The notes: a model not told the origin generated them from the sequence alone. A stretch of 64,000 bases of DNA from Arenibacter algicola (GCF_000733925.1 NZ_JPOO01000003.1:1302001-1366000); one strand, 5' to 3'; shown: positions 36,798-47,615, numbered from the stretch's first letter. Numbers and translations are program-made.

Positions 36798-38387
36798 ATG
36801 AGTTTTAGGGAACAAATTGAAAGAAGAAGGACTTTCGGTATCATATCACATCCCGATGCGGGAAAAACAACACTAACAGAAAAACTACTGCTTTTCGGGG
36901 GTGCCATTCAGGAAGCGGGAGCCGTGAAAAACAATAAGATAAAGAAAACTGCTACCAGTGACTTTATGGAGATTGAAAAACAAAGGGGTATTTCTGTAGC
37001 CACCTCTGTTCTTGCCTTTCTATACAAAGACAAAAAAATAAATATACTGGATACCCCTGGTCACAAGGATTTTGCGGAAGATACCTTTAGAACCCTTACT
37101 GCTGTGGATAGCGTAATTGTTGTTATTGATGTTGCAAAAGGTGTAGAGGAGCAAACTGAAAAATTGGTAGAAGTTTGTAGAATGCGCAACATCCCGATGA
37201 TCGTATTCATCAACAAATTGGATCGGGAAGGGAAGGATGCCTTCGATTTATTGGATGAAGTTGAACAGAAATTGGGCCTTTCCGTAACTCCTTTAAGTTT
37301 CCCCATTGGCATGGGATATGATTTTAAAGGAATCTACAATATTTACGAAAAAAACATTAATCTTTTTAGCGGGGACAGTAAAAAGAATATTGAAGACACC
37401 ATTGCTTTCGACGATATAAATAACCCTCAACTTGAAAAAATCATCGGAACCAAAGCATCTGCGGAACTTAGGGACAATTTAGAATTGGTGAACGGGGTAT
37501 ACCCCCCGTTTGACAAGGAAAGTTACCTAAAGGGGACACAGCAACCCGTATTTTTTGGTTCAGCCCTGAACAATTTTGGGGTAAGGGAACTGTTGGACTG
37601 CTTTATAGATATTGCTCCCTCGCCGAGGGCCAAAATGGCCGAAGAGCGCTTGGTACAAGCGAATGAAAAAGAATTAACCGGTTTTGTATTTAAGATACAT
37701 GCCAATATGGACCCCAAGCATAGGGATCGTCTTGCATTCATAAAAATAGTTTCCGGTACTTTTGAAAGAAACAAACCCTATTTGCACGTACGACAAAACA
37801 AAAATTTAAAATTCTCCAGTCCCAATGCATTTTTCGCCGAGAAAAAAGAAATTGTGGATATTTCCTATCCAGGGGATATTGTGGGACTGCATGATACCGG
37901 AAATTTCAAAATTGGAGACACTTTAACAGAGGGTGAAATACTACATTACAAAGGTATACCAAGTTTTTCACCGGAACATTTTAGATATATCAACAATGCC
38001 GATCCCATGAAGGCCAAACAGCTTAATAAGGGAATTGATCAATTGATGGATGAAGGGGTTGCCCAGTTATTTACCCTGGAAATGAATAACAGAAAAGTTA
38101 TAGGTACGGTGGGCGCGCTACAGTTTGAAGTAATACAATACCGTTTGGAGCATGAATATGGTGCAAAATGTACTTATGAAAATTTCCCTGTTTACAAAGC
38201 CTGTTGGGTAGATCCAAAAGACAAGAACAGCGAGGAGTTCAAGGAATTTAAGCGCGTAAAGCAGAAGTTTTTGGCCAAGGACAAGAGAAAACAACTAGTC
38301 TTTCTTGCTGATTCCCAATTTTCATTGCAAATGACACAGCAAAAATATCCCAATGTAAAACTTCATTTTACTTCCGAATTCGACTAA
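36798..38387 (+). CDS. prfC: peptide chain release factor 3
   Basis: 529 residues, the normal length for RF3, the GTPase that removes RF1/RF2 from the ribosome after termination. G motifs are intact: HPDAGKTT (P-loop, about 18-25), RGISVATSV (switch I region, about 63-71), DTPGHKDF (about 85-92) and NKLD (about 139-142). The C-terminal half carries the RF3-specific domain 2/3 segments, including GAVGALQFEVIQYRLEHEYG-like sequence (here starting with TVGALQFEV). Single gene with its own promoter and a terminator 20 bp after the stop; convergent with the DUF3467 gene. Confidence 0.96.
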   Translation: MSFREQIERRRTFGIISHPDAGKTTLTEKLLLFGGAIQEAGAVKNNKIKKTATSDFMEIEKQRGISVATSVLAFLYKDKKINILDTPGHKDFAEDTFRTLTAVDSVIVVIDVAKGVEEQTEKLVEVCRMRNIPMIVFINKLDREGKDAFDLLDEVEQKLGLSVTPLSFPIGMGYDFKGIYNIYEKNINLFSGDSKKNIEDTIAFDDINNPQLEKIIGTKASAELRDNLELVNGVYPPFDKESYLKGTQQPVFFGSALNNFGVRELLDCFIDIAPSPRAKMAEERLVQANEKELTGFVFKIHANMDPKHRDRLAFIKIVSGTFERNKPYLHVRQNKNLKFSSPNAFFAEKKEIVDISYPGDIVGLHDTGNFKIGDTLTEGEILHYKGIPSFSPEHFRYINNADPMKAKQLNKGIDQLMDEGVAQLFTLEMNNRKVIGTVGALQFEVIQYRLEHEYGAKCTYENFPVYKACWVDPKDKNSEEFKEFKRVKQKFLAKDKRKQLVFLADSQFSLQMTQQKYPNVKLHFTSEFD

Positions 38388-38408
38388 ATGAAAACTCCAT
38401 ACCCATAA

Positions 38409-38448
38409 AACTAAAAAACCTTCTGTATTCACAGAAGGTTTTTTAGTT
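38409..38448. terminator. bidirectional terminator between prfC and the DUF3467 gene
   Basis: A perfect 18-bp inverted repeat (38409-38426 with 38431-38448) around an ATTC loop; the GC part is CCTTCTGT/ACAGAAGG and the outer part gives A and T tracts on each side. Confidence 0.9.
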
Positions 38449-38449
38449 A

Positions 38450-38761
38450 TTAAGCCTCACCCGTTGGACCAAAATTTAATGGAATTGGCGGCTGCTCATA
38501 ATCCTTTATGGTACCATGGGCCTTTTCAAAGCGATTAACATTATCGCCTAGCGCCTTTAAGAATTTCTTGGCATGCTGTGGGGTAAGTACAATTCTACTT
38601 TTAACCTTTGCCTTGGGAGCCCCGGGCATCATACTAATGAAATCCACTACAAACTCTGAAACCGAATGATTGATAATAGCTAAATTGGAATATATTCCCT
38701 CAGCTGTTTTCTCATCCAATTCTATATTGATCTGTTTTTGGTTTTGATCTTTATCACTCAT
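38450..38761 (-). CDS. DUF3467 family protein
   Basis: 103 residues, acidic, no signal peptide. The sequence matches the DUF3467 pattern: a start rich in Q/N and E (INIELDEKTAEGIYSNLAIINHS), SEFVVDF, then PGAPKAKVKSRIVLTPQHAKKFLKALGDN and a C-terminal KAHG segment. The family is widespread in Bacteroidota and of unknown function. In Flavobacteriaceae it often sits beside rpoC, as here, where rpoC lies downstream on the same strand after a separate terminator. Confidence 0.88.
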   Translation of the reverse strand: MSDKDQNQKQINIELDEKTAEGIYSNLAIINHSVSEFVVDFISMMPGAPKAKVKSRIVLTPQHAKKFLKALGDNVNRFEKAHGTIKDYEQPPIPLNFGPTGEA

Positions 38762-38835
38762 TATAAAAAATGATTATCTATTACTATTTAACTAAACGGC
38801 AATGTACAAAGAACAATTTAATTGCCGATTGTCCA

Positions 38836-38866
38836 AAAAAAAACCTCGGTGCATAACACCGAGGTT
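38836..38866 (-). terminator. intrinsic terminator after rpoC
   Basis: On the minus strand a perfect 10-bp stem AACCTCGGTG/CACCGAGGTT with a 5-nt loop is followed by a run of T residues, just after the rpoC stop. It ends the long ribosomal protein/RNA polymerase unit. Confidence 0.9.
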
Positions 38867-38874
38867 CCAATTAT

Positions 38875-41800
38875 TTAGAATTTCAATTCCTCTTTTCGGG
38901 CCATGATTTCATCGTATTCCTCCTTGGAGCCTACAATGATATTTTCATAATCCCTCATTCCCGTACCTGCTGGTATTTTATGACCAACAATTACGTTTTC
39001 TTTCAATCCTTCCAGAGTATCTACCTTACCGCTTACCGCAGCCTCGTTAAGTACTTTGGTCGTCTCTTGGAAAGAAGCGGCCGAGATAAATGATTTCGTC
39101 TGCAAGGAAGCACGTGTAATTCCTTGTAGGATAGGTGTAGCAGTTGCTGCCACAGCATCCCTTGCCGTAACCAAATTCTTATCATTACGTTTAAGAATCG
39201 AGTTTTCATCCCTTAATTCACGAGCACTTACAATCTGACCTGGTTTTAGGTTTTCGGAATCACCAGCATCCTCTACCACTTTCTGTCCAAAAATCTCATC
39301 GTTCTCCTGGATGAAATCATCCTTGTGAACCAATTGATTTTCTAAGAAAATAGTGTCTCCCGGATCCTCAATACGAACCTTACGCATCATTTGACGAACT
39401 ACTACCTCAAAGTGCTTATCATTGATCTTCACCCCTTGTAAACGATATACTTCCTGAACTTCGTTCACCAAGTATTGTTGTACAGCTGAAGGTCCTTTGA
39501 TTGCCAAGATATCCTCAGGAGTGATCGACCCATCGGACAATGGCATTCCGGCACGTACGTAATCATTTTCTTGAACAAGAATTTGATTCGACAATTTCAC
39601 CAAGTATTTCTTAACCTCACCCAATTTGGATTCGATGATAATCTCACGGTTACCTCTCTTTATCTTACCAAAGGAAACAACACCATCAATCTCGGAAACA
39701 ACAGCAGGGTTAGATGGGTTACGAGCTTCGAACAATTCGGTAACTCTTGGAAGACCACCCGTAATATCCCCAGCCTTAGCTGATTTACGTGGTATCTTGA
39801 CCAAAATTTTACCTTCATTGATCTTATCTCCATCGTCAACCATAATGTGCGATCCAACCGGAAGGTTGTAAGAACGCAACACTTCATCCTTATTGTTCTT
39901 GATCAATAGGGTAGGTATCAATTTCTTGTTCCTAGATTCCGAAATTACTTTTTCTTGGAATCCTGTTTGCTCATCAATCTCTACTTGGTAAGTTATACCC
40001 TGTTCTATATTCTCATATGCGATCTGCCCAGGGAATTCCGAAACAATAACTCCGTTGTATGGATCCCAAGAACAAATAACCTGACCTTTCTCGATTTTTT
40101 CACCATTCTTAATGAACAAGTTAGAACCGTAAGGAATGTTATTGGTACTTAACGTTATTCCAGATTTAGCATCTACAACCTTAATCTCAGATGTCCTGGA
40201 AATTACAATATCAGATTTTTTACCTTCTCCGTCTTGACTGGAAACTGTCCTTAAATCTTCAATTTCTGCAATTCCACCAAATCTGGCTTCCAATTTATTT
40301 TCCTCGGAAATGTTACCTGCAATACCTCCCACGTGGAAAGTACGCAACGTTAACTGTGTTCCTGGTTCACCGATAGACTGTGCTGCTACTACACCTACAG
40401 CCTCACCTCGTTGTACCATTTTATTGGTAGACAGGTTACGTCCATAACATTTACCACAGATCCCTTTCTGGGCCTCACATGTCAAGGCAGAACGAACCTC
40501 TACTTTTTCAACTGGGGATGCCTCAATCTTCTTAACATCGGATTCCATTATTTCCTGACCTGCCCTTAAAAGCAATTCTTCAGAAATAGGATCATAAACA
40601 TCGTGTAATGAAACCCTTCCAAGGATACGTTCCCCTAAAGTTTCAACAATCTCTTCATTTTTCTTAAGAGCCTCAACTTGAACCCCTCTTAGTGTTTCAC
40701 AATCCTCAATATTGATAATTACATCTTGTGAAACATCCACCAAACGACGTGTTAGATAACCCGCATCCGCCGTTTTCAACGCCGTATCCGCAAGACCCTT
40801 ACGTGCACCGTGGGTAGATATAAAGTATTCAAGAATGGATAGACCCTCTTTAAAGTTGGACAAAATGGGGTTTTCAATAATTTCCCCACCTCCAGCAGTA
40901 GATTTCTTTGGTTTCGCCATTAATCCACGCATACCGGTCAACTGGCGAATCTGCTCCTTGGAGCCCCTTGCACCAGAATCCAACATCATATACACAGAGT
41001 TAAATCCTTGCTGATCTTCACGAATACGTTTCATAGCCAATTCTGTCAACATTGCATTGGTCGATGTCCATACGTCAATTACCTGATTGTAACGTTCGTT
41101 ATTGGTAATAAGACCCATGTTATAGTTGGCCATAATACCATCTACCTGTGTATTGGCATCCGCAATCATTTCATGCTTCTCTGGCGGAATAATAATATCT
41201 CCCAAACTAAAGGACAATCCACCTTTAAAAGCGAATTCATAACCCATAGTTTTTATTTTATCCAAGAACTCCGCGGTTGTAGGAACATCGGTAACACTTA
41301 AGATATTACCAATAATATCCCTAAGCGACTTTTTGTTCAATACCTCGTTAATGTATCCTGCCTGTTCTGGTACTACCATGTTAAACAATACCCTACCAAC
41401 TGTAGTTGGAATGATCTGATTAACCAGTTCACCAGCCTCATTAAAATCTTTGGCACGTACCTTAATACCCGCGTTAAGATCTAATTTCCCTTCATTAAAG
41501 GCAATAACCACCTCTTCATAGGAATAGAAAGTCAACCCTTCTCCTTTTACTGCTACTTCTGGAGTAGACTTTCTTTCTTTGGTCATATAATACAGACCCA
41601 AGACCATATCCTGTGATGGTACGGTAATAGGTGAACCGTTTGCAGGGTTCAAAATATTATGTGATGCCAACATTAAAAGTTGTGCCTCCAAAATAGCCTC
41701 AGGTCCCAAAGGCAAGTGAACTGCCATTTGATCCCCATCAAAATCCGCGTTGAATGCAGTACATACCAATGGATGCAAACGTATAGCCTTACCTTCAATA

Positions 41801-43173
41801 AGCTTTGGCTGGAATGCTTGAATACCCAATCTGTGCAATGTAGGAGCACGGTTCAATAATACAGGATGTCCTTTTAAAACATTTTCAAGAATATCCCAAA
41901 CTACAGGCTCTTTCTTATCTATGATCTTCTTGGCAGATTTCACCGTTTTTACAATACCTCTTTCAATCAATTTACGGATTACAAAAGGCTTGTATAGTTC
42001 AGCCGCCATATCTTTTGGCAAACCACATTCAAACAACTGCATTTCAGGTCCAACGACGATTACCGAACGGGCGGAATAATCCACACGTTTACCCAAAAGG
42101 TTTTGACGGAATCGACCTTGCTTACCTTTCAATGAATCTGAAAGTGACTTCAACGGTCTATTTGATTCGGTTTTAACTGCAGATGCCTTACGTGTGTTAT
42201 CAAATAAAGAATCCACTGCCTCCTGAAGCATACGTTTCTCATTTCTAAGAATTACCTCTGGAGCCTTAATTTCGACCAATCTCTTAAGACGGTTGTTTCT
42301 TATAATAACCCTTCTGTAAAGATCGTTCAAATCCGAAGTAGCAAAACGACCACCATCCAATGGCACTAAAGGACGTAATTCCGGTGGAATAACTGGAATT
42401 ACCTTCATGATCATCCAATCAGGCCTGTTCTCCCTATTTTCTTGTGATTCCCTCAAGGCCTCAACTACTTGAAGTCTTTTTAGGGCCTCTGTCTTACGTT
42501 GTTTGGAAGTTTCGGTATTGGCCTTATGCCTTAATTCATAAGACAATTGGCTCAAGTCTATTCTTGCCAAAAGATCAATAAGACATTCCGCACCCATTTT
42601 AGCGATAAACTTGTTTGGGTCAGTATCTTCCAAATATTGATTCTCTTGTGGAATGGACTCCAATATATTCAAATACTCCTCTTCGCTCAAGAAATCCATT
42701 TTTTGGATTTCCTCACCGTCGGGTCCCTTGGCAATACCTGGCTGAATTACTACATAACGCTCGTAGTAAATAATCATATCCAATTTCTTGGAAGGCAAAC
42801 CTAATAGGTAACCAATCTTATTGGGCAAGGAACGGAAATACCAGATATGGGCAACAGGAACAACCAAATTAATGTGTCCTACCCTATCTCTACGTACCTT
42901 TTTCTCTGTTACCTCTACCCCACAACGATCACAAACAATACCGCGGTAACGAATTCTTTTATATTTTCCACAGGCACATTCATAATCCTTTACAGGACCA
43001 AAAATACGCTCACAGAATAGACCGTCCCGCTCAGGCTTGTGCGTTCTATAGTTAATAGTTTCAGGTTTCAAAACCTCACCTCTTGACTCTGCCAAAATAG
43101 CTTCTGGAGATGCCAAACCGATTGAAATTTTATCGAACCTTTTAATGGTATTATTATCTTTTAGTCTAGCCAT
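38875..43173 (-). CDS. rpoC: RNA polymerase subunit beta'
   Basis: 1432 residues. The N-terminal zinc ribbon cysteines are present (YECACGKYK and VCDRCGVEV, about 69-91), the catalytic magnesium loop is intact (NADFDGDQMAVH, about 465-476), and the second zinc site is visible (CEAQKGICGKCYGRN). The trigger-loop/bridge region includes GEPGTQLTLRTFH. The start MARLKDNNTIKRFDKI is typical of Flavobacteriaceae. It follows rpoB after 62 bp in the same unit and is closed by the hairpin at 38836-38866. Confidence 0.98.
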   Translation of the reverse strand: MARLKDNNTIKRFDKISIGLASPEAILAESRGEVLKPETINYRTHKPERDGLFCERIFGPVKDYECACGKYKRIRYRGIVCDRCGVEVTEKKVRRDRVGHINLVVPVAHIWYFRSLPNKIGYLLGLPSKKLDMIIYYERYVVIQPGIAKGPDGEEIQKMDFLSEEEYLNILESIPQENQYLEDTDPNKFIAKMGAECLIDLLARIDLSQLSYELRHKANTETSKQRKTEALKRLQVVEALRESQENRENRPDWMIMKVIPVIPPELRPLVPLDGGRFATSDLNDLYRRVIIRNNRLKRLVEIKAPEVILRNEKRMLQEAVDSLFDNTRKASAVKTESNRPLKSLSDSLKGKQGRFRQNLLGKRVDYSARSVIVVGPEMQLFECGLPKDMAAELYKPFVIRKLIERGIVKTVKSAKKIIDKKEPVVWDILENVLKGHPVLLNRAPTLHRLGIQAFQPKLIEGKAIRLHPLVCTAFNADFDGDQMAVHLPLGPEAILEAQLLMLASHNILNPANGSPITVPSQDMVLGLYYMTKERKSTPEVAVKGEGLTFYSYEEVVIAFNEGKLDLNAGIKVRAKDFNEAGELVNQIIPTTVGRVLFNMVVPEQAGYINEVLNKKSLRDIIGNILSVTDVPTTAEFLDKIKTMGYEFAFKGGLSFSLGDIIIPPEKHEMIADANTQVDGIMANYNMGLITNNERYNQVIDVWTSTNAMLTELAMKRIREDQQGFNSVYMMLDSGARGSKEQIRQLTGMRGLMAKPKKSTAGGGEIIENPILSNFKEGLSILEYFISTHGARKGLADTALKTADAGYLTRRLVDVSQDVIINIEDCETLRGVQVEALKKNEEIVETLGERILGRVSLHDVYDPISEELLLRAGQEIMESDVKKIEASPVEKVEVRSALTCEAQKGICGKCYGRNLSTNKMVQRGEAVGVVAAQSIGEPGTQLTLRTFHVGGIAGNISEENKLEARFGGIAEIEDLRTVSSQDGEGKKSDIVISRTSEIKVVDAKSGITLSTNNIPYGSNLFIKNGEKIEKGQVICSWDPYNGVIVSEFPGQIAYENIEQGITYQVEIDEQTGFQEKVISESRNKKLIPTLLIKNNKDEVLRSYNLPVGSHIMVDDGDKINEGKILVKIPRKSAKAGDITGGLPRVTELFEARNPSNPAVVSEIDGVVSFGKIKRGNREIIIESKLGEVKKYLVKLSNQILVQENDYVRAGMPLSDGSITPEDILAIKGPSAVQQYLVNEVQEVYRLQGVKINDKHFEVVVRQMMRKVRIEDPGDTIFLENQLVHKDDFIQENDEIFGQKVVEDAGDSENLKPGQIVSARELRDENSILKRNDKNLVTARDAVAATATPILQGITRASLQTKSFISAASFQETTKVLNEAAVSGKVDTLEGLKENVIVGHKIPAGTGMRDYENIIVGSKEEYDEIMARKEELKF

Positions 43174-43235
43174 AACTATATTCTGATACTAATTTAATTC
43201 TTGTTTTTAGGAATAGTGTTCAAAACCAATCCTTG

Positions 43236-46200
43236 TTATTCTTCCAATCTAATATCCAAACCTAATCCCTTAAGTTCGTGCATTAATACATTGAAAGATT
43301 CTGGCAAACCAGGTTCTGGCATGGTCTCTCCTTTTACGATCGCCTCGTATGTCTTGGCCCTACCTATTACATCATCCGATTTAACGGTCAATATTTCACG
43401 AAGTGTAGCAGAGGCACCATATGCTTCCAGCGCCCAAACTTCCATCTCTCCAAAACGCTGTCCACCAAATTGTGCTTTACCACCCAATGGCTGCTGCGTA
43501 ATAAGTGAGTATGGTCCAATTGAACGAGCATGCATCTTATCGTCTACCATATGTCCTAGTTTCAACATATAGATAACTCCAACAGTCGCAGGCTGATCAA
43601 AACGCTGACCTGTACCACCATCATGAAGATAGGTATGTCCAAATCTAGGAATTCCAGCTTCATCGGTATAGGCATTGATTTCATCCAAGGTAGCACCATC
43701 AAAAATTGGGGTCGCATATTTCTTCCCTAATTTTAATCCGGCCCATCCTAAAACAGTTTCATAAATCTGTCCAATGTTCATACGCGAAGGTACCCCTAGC
43801 GGATTCAATACGATATCCACAGGTGTTCCATCCTCTAGGAACGGCATGTCCTCATGACGTACGATTCTGGAAACAATACCTTTGTTTCCGTGACGACCCG
43901 CCATTTTATCACCAACCTTAAGTTTACGTTTTTTAGCAATATAAACTTTGGCCAATTTCATAATACCGGCAGGCAATTCATCTCCTACAGAAATAGTGAA
44001 CTTGTCCCTTCTAAGGTTACCCTGAAGGTCGTTCAACTTTATCTTATAGTTATGCAAAAGATCCGTTACCATGGTATTGCTTTCCTTATCCGTAGTCCAA
44101 CTTCCACCAACCAAATGGGCAAAATCGTCAACGGCGTTCAACATTTTCATGGTATACTTCTTCCCTTTTGGCAACACTTCTTCCCCAAGGTCGTTCAATA
44201 CCCCTTGAGAAGTTTTGCCGTTGACCAATGTAAATAGCTTTTCGACCAATACATCTTTCAACTGTTGGAATTTTACTTCGTATTCCAACTCCAATTTGGA
44301 AAGCTCTTCCTTGTCCTCGGAACGCTTACGCTTATCCTTTACAGATCTTGAGAACAATTTCTTATCTATAACAACCCCTCTAAGAGATGGGGATGCCTTT
44401 AAGGAAGCATCTTTTACGTCACCAGCTTTGTCACCAAAAATAGCGCGTAACAATTTTTCTTCCGGAGTAGGATCGGACTCACCTTTTGGAGTAATCTTAC
44501 CTATCAAAATATCTCCAGGCTTAACTTCCGCTCCAATACGGATCATACCGTATTCATCCAAATCCTTTGTAGCTTCTTCAGAAACGTTAGGAATATCATT
44601 GGTCAACTCTTCAGCTCCCAATTTGGTATCCCTTACCTCCAAAGCGTACTCATCAACGTGGATAGACGTAAAGATATCCTCACGTACTACTTTTTCAGAA
44701 ATTACGATCGCATCCTCAAAGTTATAACCTTTCCATGGCATAAAGGCCACGACCAAGTTTCTACCCAAGGCCAATTCGCCACTTTCTGTTGCATAACCTT
44801 CACAAAGTACCTGTCCTTTTTTAACCTTGTAACCTTTTTTAACAATTGGCTTAAGGTTAATACTTGTTCCTTGGTTTGTTTTTCTAAACTTCACCAATTC
44901 ATAAGTTTTGGAATCCTCTTCGAAACTTACCAATCTTTGCTCTTCGGTACGGTCGTACTTAATAGTGATTTTTTGGGAATCAACATATTCTATAACGCCA
45001 TCTCCTTCTGCATTGATCAACACCCTTGAATCAGACGCTACTTGACGCTCCAAACCTGTACCTACGATAGGTGACTCCGGCTTCAATAATGGAACTGCCT
45101 GACGCATCATGTTAGATCCCATCAAGGCCCTGTTGGCATCATCATGTTCCAAAAATGGAATCAAAGATGCCGAAATAGACGCTATTTGGTTAGGCGCAAC
45201 ATCAGTATACTGGATTTCGGCAGGATCCACTACGGGGAAATCCCCTTCTTCCCTTGCAATTACCTTCTCTGCAGTTATAGTACCTTTTTCATCCATAGGA
45301 ATGTTTGCCTGGGCAATTTTCATTCCTTCTTCCTCTTCTGCACTTAGATAAGTAAAGTCATTAATGTTTACTGTACCATTATCCACCTTGCGATATGGTG
45401 TTTCCAAGAAGCCCATTGGGTTAACCTTGGCAAATACCGAAAGTGAAGATATCAATCCAATGTTCGGTCCTTCAGGAGTTTCAATAGGACAAAGTCTACC
45501 GTAGTGCGTATAGTGAACGTCACGTACTTCAAACCCTGCTCTTTCTCTGGAAAGTCCACCTGGCCCTAATGCCGATAATCTTCTTTTGTGCGTAATCTCG
45601 GCCAATGGATTGGTTTGATCCATAAACTGTGATAACTGGTTGGTACCAAAGAAAGAGTTGATTACCGAGGACAAGGTCTTGGCATTGATCAAATCTATAG
45701 GGGTAAACACCTCATTATCACGTACGTTCATACGCTCACGAATTGTTCTGGCCATACGTGCCAGACCAACACCAAATTGCTGGGACAATTGTTCACCTAC
45801 AGTCCTTACCCTACGGTTGGAAAGGTGATCAATATCATCGATCTCAGCTTTGGAGTTGATCAACTCGATCAAATATTTTATAATGGTAATGATATCTTCC
45901 TTGGTCAAGACCTGCTTGTCCATTCCAATATCCAATCCCAATTTTTTGTTCATTCTATAACGTCCAACCTCTCCAAGGTTATAACGTTGATCGGAAAAGA
46001 ACAATTTATCTATAATACCACGTGCTGTTTCCTCATCGGGTGGCTCAGCATTACGCAATTGACGATAGATATGTTCAACAGCCTCTTTTTCAGAGTTCGT
46101 TGGATCCTTTTGAAGGGTGTTATGGATAATGGCATAATCGCTTTGTGCATTATTCTCTTTGTGCAAAAGAATAGTCTTCACATCAGCTTCCAAAATCTCA

Positions 46201-47045
46201 TTTATGTGATCTTTTTCCAAAATAGTATCACGGTCCAGGATAATCTCATTTCTTTCAATAGATACTACTTCGCCAGTATCCTCATCCACAAAATCCTCAT
46301 GCCATGTATTCAATACTCTGGCCGCCAATTTACGGCCCAATACTTTTTTCAAGCCGGCATTGGAAACCTTAACCTCTTCAGAAAGGTCGAATATCTCCAA
46401 AATATCCTTATCCCTTTCAAAACCAATAGCTCTGAACAGGGTAGTAACCGGTAATTTTTTCTTTCTATCAATATAGGCGTACATAACACCATTGATATCT
46501 GTTGCAAATTCTATCCAGGAACCTTTAAAAGGAATAACCCTGGCAGAATATAATTTAGTTCCGTTAGCATGGAAGGATTGGCCAAAGAAAACCCCAGGAG
46601 AACGGTGTAATTGGGAAACAACAACACGTTCCGCTCCATTGATAACAAAGGTACCACTAGGCGTCATGTAAGGAATAGTTCCTAAGTACACATCTTGTAC
46701 AATGGTCTCGAAATCCTCATGCTCGGGATCCGTACAATATAATTTTAATCTTGCTTTTAATGGAACACTATAAGTAAGTCCACGCTCTATACATTCTTGA
46801 ATGGAATATCTCGGTGGATCAATGAAATAATCTAAAAATTCTAATACGAACTGGTTCCTTGTGTCTGTAATTGGAAAGTTTTCCATGAAGGTGTTGTACA
46901 ACCCTTCATTGCCCCTTTCGTCAGATTTAGTTTCAAGTTGGAAAAAATCCTGAAATGATTTAATCTGAATGTCCAAGAAATCCGGATAATTCGGCGTGTT
47001 CTTAGCGGATGCGAAACTTATTCTTTCAGTCTGATTTGTGAACAT
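43236..47045 (-). CDS. rpoB: RNA polymerase subunit beta
   Basis: 1269 residues. The rifampicin pocket is of the susceptible type: FGTNQLSQFMDQTNPL, then THKRRLSALGPGG with the usual Asp, His and Ser at the known resistance positions. Other landmarks are GRLCPIETPEGPNIGLI, GYNFEDAIVIS and the C-terminal GGKAQFGGQRFGEMEVWALEAYGA-type region (seen here from GGQRFGEMEVWALE). It is 136 bp downstream of rplL with a small hairpin between, and 62 bp upstream of rpoC. Confidence 0.98.
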   Translation of the reverse strand: MFTNQTERISFASAKNTPNYPDFLDIQIKSFQDFFQLETKSDERGNEGLYNTFMENFPITDTRNQFVLEFLDYFIDPPRYSIQECIERGLTYSVPLKARLKLYCTDPEHEDFETIVQDVYLGTIPYMTPSGTFVINGAERVVVSQLHRSPGVFFGQSFHANGTKLYSARVIPFKGSWIEFATDINGVMYAYIDRKKKLPVTTLFRAIGFERDKDILEIFDLSEEVKVSNAGLKKVLGRKLAARVLNTWHEDFVDEDTGEVVSIERNEIILDRDTILEKDHINEILEADVKTILLHKENNAQSDYAIIHNTLQKDPTNSEKEAVEHIYRQLRNAEPPDEETARGIIDKLFFSDQRYNLGEVGRYRMNKKLGLDIGMDKQVLTKEDIITIIKYLIELINSKAEIDDIDHLSNRRVRTVGEQLSQQFGVGLARMARTIRERMNVRDNEVFTPIDLINAKTLSSVINSFFGTNQLSQFMDQTNPLAEITHKRRLSALGPGGLSRERAGFEVRDVHYTHYGRLCPIETPEGPNIGLISSLSVFAKVNPMGFLETPYRKVDNGTVNINDFTYLSAEEEEGMKIAQANIPMDEKGTITAEKVIAREEGDFPVVDPAEIQYTDVAPNQIASISASLIPFLEHDDANRALMGSNMMRQAVPLLKPESPIVGTGLERQVASDSRVLINAEGDGVIEYVDSQKITIKYDRTEEQRLVSFEEDSKTYELVKFRKTNQGTSINLKPIVKKGYKVKKGQVLCEGYATESGELALGRNLVVAFMPWKGYNFEDAIVISEKVVREDIFTSIHVDEYALEVRDTKLGAEELTNDIPNVSEEATKDLDEYGMIRIGAEVKPGDILIGKITPKGESDPTPEEKLLRAIFGDKAGDVKDASLKASPSLRGVVIDKKLFSRSVKDKRKRSEDKEELSKLELEYEVKFQQLKDVLVEKLFTLVNGKTSQGVLNDLGEEVLPKGKKYTMKMLNAVDDFAHLVGGSWTTDKESNTMVTDLLHNYKIKLNDLQGNLRRDKFTISVGDELPAGIMKLAKVYIAKKRKLKVGDKMAGRHGNKGIVSRIVRHEDMPFLEDGTPVDIVLNPLGVPSRMNIGQIYETVLGWAGLKLGKKYATPIFDGATLDEINAYTDEAGIPRFGHTYLHDGGTGQRFDQPATVGVIYMLKLGHMVDDKMHARSIGPYSLITQQPLGGKAQFGGQRFGEMEVWALEAYGASATLREILTVKSDDVIGRAKTYEAIVKGETMPEPGLPESFNVLMHELKGLGLDIRLEE

Positions 47046-47120
47046 CTATGGACAAAATTTTGATCGTGAATACTATAATTGGGTAGTGTATGCCACTATA
47101 CACGGTATGTATAAAAAGGC

Positions 47121-47153
47121 TTAGGTCTAGCCACAAAAAGCGGAAAGACCTAA
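47121..47153 (-). other. hairpin in the rplL-rpoB spacer
   Basis: An 8-bp perfect inverted repeat TTAGGTCT/AGACCTAA encloses a 17-nt loop. This spacer often holds an attenuator or RNA-processing site in bacteria that lowers rpoB relative to rplL. There is no U-run, so processing or partial attenuation is only a suggestion. Confidence 0.4.
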
Positions 47154-47181
47154 ACCAAAATATTAATGGTTGTTGTTACTA

Positions 47182-47562
47182 TTATTTAAGCTCAACTTCC
47201 GCTCCTGCTTCTTCCAAAGATTTTTTAATTCCTTCAGCCTCGTCTTTAGAAACACCTTCCTTAACGGCTTTTGGTGCGCTATCAACGATGTCCTTAGCAT
47301 CTTTCAATCCTAAACCAGTTAATTCCTTAACCAATTTAACTACTGCTAATTTAGAAGCACCAGCTGCTTTCAATATAACGTCGAATTCAGTTTGAGCTTC
47401 AGCAGCCTCACCACCTTCAGCAGCACCGCCACCAGCAGCAACAGCAACTGCAGCAGCTGCAGGCTCTATACCGTACTCTTCTTTTAATATATTAGCCAAC
47501 TCATTTACTTCTTTTACTGTAAGGTTAACCAATTGTTCTGCGAAATCTTTTAAATCTGCCAT
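47182..47562 (-). CDS. rplL: ribosomal protein bL12 (L7/L12)
   Basis: 126 residues: an N-terminal dimerisation helix pair (MADLKDFAEQLVNLTVKEV), an Ala/Gly-rich hinge (PAAAAVAVAAGGGAAEGG, about 33-50) and the factor-binding C-terminal domain with VKELTGLGLKDAKDIVDSAP. It forms the ribosomal stalk with uL10, encoded 53 bp upstream, and recruits elongation-factor GTPases. Confidence 0.98.
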   Translation of the reverse strand: MADLKDFAEQLVNLTVKEVNELANILKEEYGIEPAAAAVAVAAGGGAAEGGEAAEAQTEFDVILKAAGASKLAVVKLVKELTGLGLKDAKDIVDSAPKAVKEGVSKDEAEGIKKSLEEAGAEVELK

Positions 47563-47615
47563 TTTTCTATCGTTTAATAAAATTTTAAAATATAATTGTT
47601 TTTAGTGCGTACGTA

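Noticed and set aside
36587..36907. 106-codon minus-strand frame upstream of and into prfC
   Set aside because: It overlaps the prfC start and promoter on the opposite strand and resembles no protein.
43236..47045. Rifampicin-resistance substitution in rpoB
   Set aside because: The Asp, His and Ser positions of the rifampicin pocket are all of the susceptible type.
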